Shown: piece after piece, positions 1 to 5,354 of the stretch
Layout of the letters: every line of letters begins with the position of its first letter
How positions within the stretch are numbered: the first letter of the stretch is position 1
Origin: Desulfobacteraceae bacterium
Lineage (GTDB): Bacteria > Desulfobacterota > Desulfobacteria > Desulfobacterales > Desulfosalsimonadaceae
NCBI GenBank assembly: GCA_021162325.1
Contig: JAGGYV010000127.1
Span: 1-5,354 of the forward strand
Reading direction: 5' to 3'
Length of the DNA stretch: 5,354 nt
Translations under genes and position numbers: made by a program
The notes under the pieces: model-generated
Seen by the model: the letters and a program-made list of their open reading frames with translations, nothing else
Databases searched by the model: none
What the model was told of the DNA's origin: nothing

Positions 1-426
1 GCCTTTATATGCTCCTGCGGCATTGAAGTTCTTTTTACCCACCGGCCCTTTATCCCGGCATTGGGTTACCCGATGCTGGCTTTGGCGATCGGCGCACAAA
101 TCATCCGATTTTATACGATTGCCGTATTGGGAAAATTCTGGAATGCCCGGGTCATCTTTGTTCCTAATCGACCCGTTATCACTCACGGATTATACAAATA
201 CATCCGCCACCCCAATTACCTGGCGGTGATTGTTGAGATTTTCGCATTACCAATGATCCACACGGCCTGGATAACGGCAATTTTTTTCAGCATTTTAAAC
301 GCCTGGATGTTGACGGTGAGAATCCGGTCCGAAGAGCAGGCATTGTCTGAACATTGCCGCTATATGGACAGTTTTAAATGCCAGGGTCGATTTCTGCCTT
401 CGTTTCATAAGGAGCAAAAAATTTGA
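1..426 (+). CDS. ICMT/PEMT-family membrane methyltransferase (5' end cut off)
   Basis: The frame is open from the first base to the TGA at 424-426, giving 141 C-terminal residues; the true start lies upstream, so the TTG at 61 is not taken as a start. The protein is hydrophobic with several membrane segments (about residues 21-43, 74-86 and 89-106 of the visible part). It carries the isoprenylcysteine carboxyl methyltransferase-type signature: GLYKYIRHPNYL at 63-74, then RIRSEEQAL at 107-115, the His/Pro and Glu-Glu elements that bind S-adenosylmethionine in this family. The ending with aromatic and basic residues and a RFLP element is also typical. Bacterial members do not methylate prenyl-cysteine; the characterised Bacillus YpbQ/BpsB O-methylates alkylpyrones made by a neighbouring type III polyketide synthase. 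Here it overlaps the ACP gene by four bases, so it probably methylates the lipid or polyketide made by this operon. Family assignment is good; the substrate is inferred. Confidence 0.82.
   Translation, partial: AFICSCGIEVLFTHRPFIPALGYPMLALAIGAQIIRFYTIAVLGKFWNARVIFVPNRPVITHGLYKYIRHPNYLAVIVEIFALPMIHTAWITAIFFSILNAWMLTVRIRSEEQALSEHCRYMDSFKCQGRFLPSFHKEQKI
409..414 (+). promoter_or_regulatory. Ribosome binding site of the ACP gene
   Basis: AAGGAG lies eight bases before the TTG at 423 and 26 bases before the in-frame ATG at 441. This spacing decides for the TTG start, which overlaps the stop of the methyltransferase gene (TTGA). Confidence 0.8.
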
Positions 427-686
427 ACCAACATAAAATAATGCAGGGCATTCAGCATGTTTTTGATCAATATCTGGAAATCGATACCCCCATCAAACCG
501 GACATGGATCTGCTGACAGACCTTCAACTTGATTCCATGGCGCTGACAACCCTTGTGGTGGAACTGGAAAACCACTTTCTGGTAATGTTTGAACAAGGTA
601 ATGAACTTAATATTCACACCATTGACGATCTGGTTCATTTGATTGACAACTGCCTTACCGAACAGCAAGGTGATTCCAATGCATGA
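423..686 (+). CDS. Free-standing acyl carrier protein
   Basis: This 87-residue acidic protein has the size and layout of a discrete ACP. The phosphopantetheine attachment motif is LQLDSMAL at residues 34-41, with Ser38 as the expected modified serine. It sits at the start of predicted helix II after a DxDLLTDL stretch, and a later IDDLVHLID segment (about 67-75) matches the last helix of the fold. The start is TTG at 423, chosen because a strong AAGGAG sits eight bases upstream; an internal ATG at 441 would lack one. The gene overlaps the methyltransferase upstream by four bases and the acyl-AMP ligase downstream by eight, so the three are probably translated together. The neighbouring FAAL is the obvious enzyme to load a fatty acyl group onto Ser38, after activation by a phosphopantetheinyl transferase encoded elsewhere. 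It could equally act as a carrier for the PKS; the sequence does not tell these apart. Confidence 0.9.
   Translation: MNQHKIMQGIQHVFDQYLEIDTPIKPDMDLLTDLQLDSMALTTLVVELENHFLVMFEQGNELNIHTIDDLVHLIDNCLTEQQGDSNA
667..672 (+). promoter_or_regulatory. Ribosome binding site of the acyl-AMP ligase gene
   Basis: AAGGTG lies inside the end of the ACP gene, six bases before the ATG at 679. It supports that ATG over an in-frame TTG at 643, which would add 12 residues deeper inside the ACP gene. Confidence 0.65.
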
Positions 687-2472
687 TCAGACACTTTGCA
701 CACTGATTCAAAGAGCGGCTGAAATGGGCAATAGAGGTTACCGCTTTTTGGACTACCGGGAAAACGAAACATATGTTGGCTATGATGCGCTATTTAAAAA
801 ATCATTGGGTGTTGCCGGTTTTTTTTCACACATGGGTATCAAACCGGGAGACAAAGTCGCCCTGATATTGCCCACCGGCCCTGAATTTTTTTATGCCTTT
901 TTCGGCACGCTGTTCTGCGGTGGTGTTCCGGTGCCCTTATATCCACCGGTTCGACTGGGAAGAATGGAAGAATACCACCAAAAAACGGGCCGGATGCTGG
1001 AAATATCTGAAGCCCGCCTGGTGTGTACCGACAAACGTATCAAACGAATACTCGGCCGTTGCCTGGAGATCGCCGGCCCGGACCTGGGGTGTATCACATT
1101 AAACGGGATTGCCCCGGAGCCCTTTGAACTCGCTATGAATGATCCGGACACCCCTGCATTAATTCAATTCTCCTCCGGAACCACCTTTGATCCCAAACCG
1201 GTACTGCTGACACACCGTCAGATTGTTGCGAACATCCAGACCATGCTTGACTACGGCCTGAATTATTATGGCGATACAACAGAGGGATCATCCTATTGCG
1301 GACTCAGCTGGCTGCCTCTTTATCATGATATGGGGTTGATCGGATGCGCCATGCTCGCCATTGCCCAGCCCGCCGATCTGGTCCTGATTCCACCGGAACT
1401 TTTTGTAACCCGCCCGGCGGTCTGGCTCCGGGCAATTTCAGCCTACAAACCAATCATCAGCGGCGCGCCGAATTTTGCATTTAGTTTATGTACGAAAAAA
1501 ATCAAAGATAAAGAGATTGAAGGCGTCGACCTTTCCAGTTGGCAGGTCGCACTGATCGGTGGTGAAACGGTTTCCGCTTCAGCACTTGAAAAATTTATCA
1601 AACGATTTGCGCCTTATGGATTTTCTCCTCATGCACTGACCCCGGTATATGGACTGGCTGAAGCATCACTGGGGGTTACATTCTCAGATCTGAAACAGCC
1701 ATTTGTCTGTAACCATTTTAACCGGGAGCAGCTTTTAAAGGGTCAGGCAAAAAATGATACGTGCGGCGATCCGGTCATATCATTAGGCAAACCGCTGCCC
1801 GGTTTTCAGGTGGAAATTCGTGATAAAACAGGAGCAAAGACTGACGACAGCACCATCGGGTCCGTTTATATCAAAGGCCCTTCAATTATGAAAGAATATT
1901 ATAACAATCCGTCAGCCACTGCCGACGCGATGCGTGACGGATGGCTCGATACCGGTGACAATGGATTTATTTTCAAGGAAGATCTTTATCTATATGGCCG
2001 AAAAAAAGATTTGATTATCATCCGGGGACAAAATTATTCCCCCCAGATGATTGAAATGGCTCTGGCTAATTTCCCCGGAATCCGCATCGGATGTGTTGCG
2101 GCAACCGGATATGTTCCGGAAAATGATGAGAATGAAAGGCTGATCGTATTTATTGAAAGGGATAAACGAGGCGCCAGGACCGATGATAAAAAACTGGCGG
2201 ACAGCGCTTCTAAAAAAATTACCGAATCCACAGGCCTGGTCCCCGAATCCGTGATTGTGCTGGCACCGGGCACCATCTTTCGAACATCCAGTGGAAAATT
2301 TCGCCGGGGGGAGACATTAAAACAATACATCGCAGGAACCCTGGCACCGCCTGGACAGGTCACCATTTTAAGAATGTCAGCAGAAATGATTAAATCAAAA
2401 ATCGCCACCGCTCGCATGAATCGGAATATACGAAAAGCCCGTCAAGGATCGGCAGCGTTCGAGCGTCTGTGA
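679..2472 (+). CDS. Fatty acyl-AMP ligase (FAAL)
   Basis: This 597-residue enzyme belongs to the adenylate-forming superfamily and has FAAL-subgroup features. Expected reaction: fatty acid + ATP to acyl-adenylate + PPi, then transfer to the phosphopantetheine of an ACP, here most likely the adjacent one. Motifs in order: GGVPVPLYPP (81-90), typical of FAALs; the ATP-binding loop QFSSGTTFDPKP (163-174); WLPLYHDMGLIG (211-222), a FAAL hallmark; YGLAEASLG (324-332); an extra stretch at about 335-368, where FAALs carry the insertion that limits CoA use; the hinge region GWLDTGD (421-427); GRKKDLIIIRG (440-450); and TSSGKFRR (536-543) with the catalytic Lys540. Length is normal for a stand-alone FAAL. 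The ATP loop is odd: two glycines of the usual SSGTTGxPKG pattern are replaced by Phe170 and Pro174. The start is ATG 679, behind AAGGTG and overlapping the ACP stop. No signal peptide or membrane segment is seen, so it is cytoplasmic. Confidence 0.94.
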   Translation: MHDQTLCTLIQRAAEMGNRGYRFLDYRENETYVGYDALFKKSLGVAGFFSHMGIKPGDKVALILPTGPEFFYAFFGTLFCGGVPVPLYPPVRLGRMEEYHQKTGRMLEISEARLVCTDKRIKRILGRCLEIAGPDLGCITLNGIAPEPFELAMNDPDTPALIQFSSGTTFDPKPVLLTHRQIVANIQTMLDYGLNYYGDTTEGSSYCGLSWLPLYHDMGLIGCAMLAIAQPADLVLIPPELFVTRPAVWLRAISAYKPIISGAPNFAFSLCTKKIKDKEIEGVDLSSWQVALIGGETVSASALEKFIKRFAPYGFSPHALTPVYGLAEASLGVTFSDLKQPFVCNHFNREQLLKGQAKNDTCGDPVISLGKPLPGFQVEIRDKTGAKTDDSTIGSVYIKGPSIMKEYYNNPSATADAMRDGWLDTGDNGFIFKEDLYLYGRKKDLIIIRGQNYSPQMIEMALANFPGIRIGCVAATGYVPENDENERLIVFIERDKRGARTDDKKLADSASKKITESTGLVPESVIVLAPGTIFRTSSGKFRRGETLKQYIAGTLAPPGQVTILRMSAEMIKSKIATARMNRNIRKARQGSAAFERL

Positions 2473-2519
2473 AATTTTTTAATCAATCCTCAAATTTTTA
2501 TAAAATAAAAACTATTAAA

Positions 2520-4022
2520 ATGAAACCAAGTAAATTTAAATTAATTGGTATTTCGATCGGATTACTTGTCGCATTCAGCATGTTTTTTTTCTTCTATTTG
2601 ACTAACCAGCATACCTATTCTCCAACAGATCCGACGATTGTTGAAACAGATAAAAATTTAAAAATTGCCATCATAGGGGCCGGGGCGGCCGGCCTTACGG
2701 CAGCCCATACACTGAATGCATCAGGATATAAAAATGTGACGGTTTTTGAACGGGAAGCAACGGCCGGGGGAAAGGTTTGCTCCTATGAATATAATGGTCA
2801 TTTTTATGAATTAGGGGCGGTTTATTTCGATTCTGTCTATTCCCATACCATGTTGGATTTAATAAAAGATTTGGGAATTAATTATGTGGACTGGGATGGT
2901 CCCATTGGCACGTTCAATATGGCGGGCCACTGGTGGTTCCGTCGTGACATGAAAAAAACAATCGCCAAAGTTCCGCCAAAATTCAGGTCAAAGATTCAAA
3001 ATATTCATAATAATACGGACATGGTCGCACGATGGAATAAATTCCAGTTGCTGAAGGCCTATTTAAACTGGAAATGGATTCTTTTTAAACACCAGCGGAC
3101 AATGGTATCAACCCCGGGGTTTCCCTCAACTTTATCTGAAATGTATCCTAATTTTAAAGATTTTGCCGTAACACACCACCTGGTGCCAATGGCTCACCCT
3201 ATGTCCGTCTTTATGACAGCCTGCGGCTATGGATACCATGAACAAGTCCCGGCGGTAAACTATATGAAAGTCATACCGGTTGCACTGGCAAGTGACAGAA
3301 GACGCAGTTGTTTTGAAAACGGATGGCAGTCGTTCTGGCAGAAAGTGGCAGACTCTCTCACTGTCAGGTATAACGCGGAGGTCACAAAAGTAAACCGTTT
3401 TAAAGAGAACATTCATGATAAAATTGAAATTACGGCAGGCGGCAAAACAGAGACTTTTGACCGGGTTATTATCTCCGCACCGCTTGAATTGGCCCATCAT
3501 TTTATGATGCTTTCTGAAAAAGAAGCATCTCTATTTAAAAAAATAAAGAATTTTGAATATTATGTGACATTGGTTAAACTGAAAAAAGCGTTAAATAAAG
3601 ATCCGAATCTGCCGAATCAACCATTAACCGGCGGGGTGATCGATCATATCTATCCGGACACCATCGGACATATTGTCTGTGTATTAAAATCCATGCATAA
3701 TGATGAGAATGTCTATACATTTTACCAGTTAAATGATTGGCGAAAAAGTCCTGACGAAATGTTTCAAATACTTAATGAAGATATTTCAAAACTTGGCGGC
3801 GTTATTGATAAAAACGCCCCCAATAACGGAATTATCATCCAAAAAAAATGGACCTACTTTCCGCATGTTTCAACAAAAGATCTGCAAGAGGGGTTTTATG
3901 ATAATTTAATGGATTTGCAGGGTACACAAGGAACATATTATATCGGAAGCATCATGGATTTTGAATCCGTTGAACATACGGCACGATTTTCTAAATATTT
4001 GATGGAAAGGCACTTTCATTAA
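2520..4022 (+). CDS. Membrane-anchored FAD-dependent oxidoreductase (amine oxidase/desaturase superfamily)
   Basis: The protein is 500 residues from ATG 2520. Residues 2-7 are lysine-rich, 8-28 form one hydrophobic segment (signal anchor), then a polar linker leads to an FAD-binding Rossmann motif: IAIIGAGAAGL (49-59) followed by VFERE (75-79), whose Glu should bind the FAD ribose, and AGGKV (82-86). YELGAVYFD (96-104) matches the second conserved flavin-proximal element. DRVIISAPLE (314-323) and the C-terminal stretch YYIGSIMDFESVEHTARFSKYL (in parts, 473-494) fit the closing FAD-contacting region of the flavin amine oxidase/protoporphyrinogen oxidase/fatty acid isomerase group. The substrate is unknown; between a FAAL and a PKS, a lipid desaturase or double-bond isomerase is more likely than an amine oxidase. 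The start is uncertain: GTG 2469 (17 more residues) overlaps the FAAL stop as GTGA, and neither start has a clear ribosome site. G+C is clearly lower than in neighbouring genes. Confidence 0.85.
   Translation: MKPSKFKLIGISIGLLVAFSMFFFFYLTNQHTYSPTDPTIVETDKNLKIAIIGAGAAGLTAAHTLNASGYKNVTVFEREATAGGKVCSYEYNGHFYELGAVYFDSVYSHTMLDLIKDLGINYVDWDGPIGTFNMAGHWWFRRDMKKTIAKVPPKFRSKIQNIHNNTDMVARWNKFQLLKAYLNWKWILFKHQRTMVSTPGFPSTLSEMYPNFKDFAVTHHLVPMAHPMSVFMTACGYGYHEQVPAVNYMKVIPVALASDRRRSCFENGWQSFWQKVADSLTVRYNAEVTKVNRFKENIHDKIEITAGGKTETFDRVIISAPLELAHHFMMLSEKEASLFKKIKNFEYYVTLVKLKKALNKDPNLPNQPLTGGVIDHIYPDTIGHIVCVLKSMHNDENVYTFYQLNDWRKSPDEMFQILNEDISKLGGVIDKNAPNNGIIIQKKWTYFPHVSTKDLQEGFYDNLMDLQGTQGTYYIGSIMDFESVEHTARFSKYLMERHFH
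4004..4010 (+). promoter_or_regulatory. Possible ribosome binding site for the PKS gene
   Basis: GGAAAGG lies within the last codons of the flavoprotein gene. It is 43 bases before the ATG at 4054, too far to serve it, but seven bases before an in-frame ATT at 4018, a rare start codon that would overlap the flavoprotein stop (ATTAA). The region before ATG 4054 itself has no purine-rich site. Confidence 0.35.
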
Positions 4023-4053
4023 AAATACAACGGCAAAAACAACAACGGCCCAA

Positions 4054-5354
4054 ATGCCGCCGGTCGCAGTGATCGGTATCGATTGCATGTTCCCAGGTTC
4101 TCACGACAAGCAGGGATACTGGCGTGACATTACCGCTGGGAGGAACATGATCGGCCCCGTCCCGCCCAGTCATTTTCTCATTGAACACTACTATGACCCG
4201 GATCCTCTGGCACCGGATAAAACCTACTGCAAACAGGGCGCTTTTCTTGATCCCATTGAATTTGATCCCATGGAATTCGGTATTCCGCCGACAAACCTGG
4301 TGGCGACCGACACTTCGCAACTGCTTAGCCTGATGGTCGCCAAACAGGTTATCAAGGATGCCTTTAAGGAAAAATTTAAACATATGGACCGCAGTCGAAT
4401 CAGTGTGATTCTCGGCGTGGCAGCCGGCCTGGAACTGCTCGGTGAAATGGCGACCCGGCTGACAAGGCCGACCTGGGTTCAGGGGATGCGCGAAGCCGGA
4501 CTTCCGGAAAATGAAATTAATGACATTTGTGATCGAATCATGGCAACCCGGGCGCCCTGGAAAGAAAGTACATTCCCCGGTCTTCTTGGAAACGTGGTTG
4601 CGGGACGTATCGCAAATTATTTTGATCTGGGCGGCATGAACTGTACAACCGATGCCGCATGTGCCAGCGCTTTCTCTGCCCTGTACCAGGGACTCCGGGA
4701 GCTATCTGCCAAAACTTCGGATGTGGTGATTGTCGGCGGCGCAGATACAACCAATGATGCTTTTTTATTTGTCAGTTTTTCCAAAACACCGGCATTATCC
4801 CCCTCACACGATTGCCGACCCTTTTCGGATCAGGCCGACGGCATGGTTATCGGCGAAGGAATCGGAATGCTGGCCATCAAGCGCCTTGAAGATGCCGAAC
4901 AGGACGGTGACCGGATTTACGCCGTCATCAGAGGTATCGGTGCGTCATCAGACGGCAAAGGATCCAGCATATACGCACCTCTGGCAAAGGGACAGGCCGC
5001 CGCCCTCAGGCGATGTTATGAAGCCGCCGCATACAGTCCTCAGACGGTTGAATTGATCGAGGCCCACGGTACCGCGACACCCCCGGGGGATAGCGCCGAA
5101 ATCCAGGCGCTGAAGCAGGTATTTAACAATAAAAGTGGGAACATAAACAAACAATGGTGTGCACTTGGATCGGTAAAATCCCAAATCGGCCATACAAAAG
5201 GCGCAGCCGCCGCCGCAGGAATTATCAAAGCGATCATGGGGCTCCATCACAAGGTACTTCCGCCCACCATCAAGGTTAAAAATCCCAACCCCCTGCTGGA
5301 AATAGAAAAAAGCCCATTTTATCTAAATACCCTATCCAGGCCCTGGGTCAGGGA
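4054..5354 (+). CDS. Type I polyketide / PUFA-like synthase, N-terminal ketosynthase domain (3' end cut off)
   Basis: The frame is open to the window edge (433 residues), and nearly all of it is a beta-ketoacyl synthase domain. It starts almost at once with VAVIGIDCMFPGS (4-16). The catalytic triad is complete: Cys203 in TTDAACASA, His338 in EAHGTATPPGD, and His380 in GSVKSQIGHTKG. FDPMEFGIPP and the ATDTSQLL element near residues 69-90 resemble the KS of iterative PfaA (PUFA synthase) and HglE (heterocyst glycolipid) type enzymes more than modular PKSs. The role is decarboxylative Claisen condensation of an acyl starter with malonyl-ACP; acyltransferase, ACP and other domains should lie downstream. 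The ACP and FAAL upstream suggest a fatty acyl starter. ATG 4054 is the only standard start before the domain; ATT 4018, preceded by GGAAAGG, would add 12 residues. No stop occurs in frame from 4003 onward. KS identity is certain; the subtype is inferred. Confidence 0.93.
   Translation, partial: MPPVAVIGIDCMFPGSHDKQGYWRDITAGRNMIGPVPPSHFLIEHYYDPDPLAPDKTYCKQGAFLDPIEFDPMEFGIPPTNLVATDTSQLLSLMVAKQVIKDAFKEKFKHMDRSRISVILGVAAGLELLGEMATRLTRPTWVQGMREAGLPENEINDICDRIMATRAPWKESTFPGLLGNVVAGRIANYFDLGGMNCTTDAACASAFSALYQGLRELSAKTSDVVIVGGADTTNDAFLFVSFSKTPALSPSHDCRPFSDQADGMVIGEGIGMLAIKRLEDAEQDGDRIYAVIRGIGASSDGKGSSIYAPLAKGQAAALRRCYEAAAYSPQTVELIEAHGTATPPGDSAEIQALKQVFNNKSGNINKQWCALGSVKSQIGHTKGAAAAAGIIKAIMGLHHKVLPPTIKVKNPNPLLEIEKSPFYLNTLSRPWVR

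Noticed and set aside
441..443. ATG as an alternative ACP start
   Set aside because: The AAGGAG at 409-414 is 26 bases away from it but eight bases from the TTG at 423, so TTG is favoured.
643..678. In-frame TTG that would extend the FAAL by 12 residues
   Set aside because: It lies inside the ACP gene without a ribosome site; ATG 679 has AAGGTG six bases upstream and begins where the protein family usually begins.
2034..2417. Open frame of 127 codons on the minus strand inside the FAAL
   Set aside because: It is opposite the conserved C-terminal FAAL domain and has no recognisable protein features of its own.
2676..2694. G+C-rich run ending in the palindrome GGCCGGCC within AT-rich surroundings
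   Set aside because: It simply encodes the glycine- and alanine-rich FAD-binding loop (GAGAAGL).
3800..3828. Perfect 8-base inverted repeat (CGTTATTG / CAATAACG) with a 13-base loop
   Set aside because: It is inside the flavoprotein coding region, has a long loop and no following T run. Chance pairing is more likely than a terminator or regulator.
3991..4383. Open frame of 130 codons on the minus strand across the flavoprotein/PKS junction
   Set aside because: It is antisense to well-supported coding sequence including the KS start, and its translation shows no recognisable domain.
4730..5056. Open frame of 108 codons on the plus strand in another frame
   Set aside because: It lies entirely inside the ketosynthase coding region, whose catalytic motifs are intact in the main frame; it is a shadow frame.

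Overview
The window is one stretch of a densely packed, single-direction (+ strand) biosynthetic operon. It has five genes and essentially no intergenic DNA, and it is cut at both ends. In order: the end of an integral-membrane ICMT/PEMT-type methyltransferase; a free-standing acyl carrier protein (ACP); a fatty acyl-AMP ligase (FAAL); an N-terminally membrane-anchored FAD-dependent oxidoreductase of the amine oxidase/phytoene desaturase superfamily; and the start of a large type I polyketide/polyunsaturated-fatty-acid-like synthase, of which only the ketosynthase (KS) domain is inside the window. No RNA genes, mobile elements, CRISPR arrays, promoters or convincing terminators were seen.

Region by region: 1-426 is the methyltransferase, open from the first base. 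423-686 is the ACP, with a TTG start behind a strong AAGGAG. 679-2472 is the FAAL, overlapping the ACP by 8 bases. About 2520-4022 (possibly from 2469) is the flavoprotein, visibly poorer in G+C than its neighbours. From 4054 (possibly 4018) to the end is the KS. The largest gaps are about 47 bases (2473-2519) and 31 bases (4023-4053), and both vanish if the alternative overlapping starts are used.

How the genes could work together (inference from families): the FAAL adenylates a free fatty acid and passes it to the phosphopantetheine arm of the ACP. The iterative PKS then accepts or extends this acyl starter. The flavoprotein would desaturate or isomerise the lipid or its product, and the ICMT-like enzyme would methylate a hydroxyl or carboxyl of the final lipophilic molecule. 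The expected product is a membrane-associated lipid or lipid-polyketide hybrid. I do not recognise a characterised pathway with exactly this gene set, so the product is unknown.

Organism: a Gram-negative bacterium of moderate G+C. The combination of a PfaA/HglE-like KS with a free ACP and FAAL would fit Desulfobacterota (Desulfobacterales-like) or a similar lineage. This is a guess from gene style, not from a marker gene.
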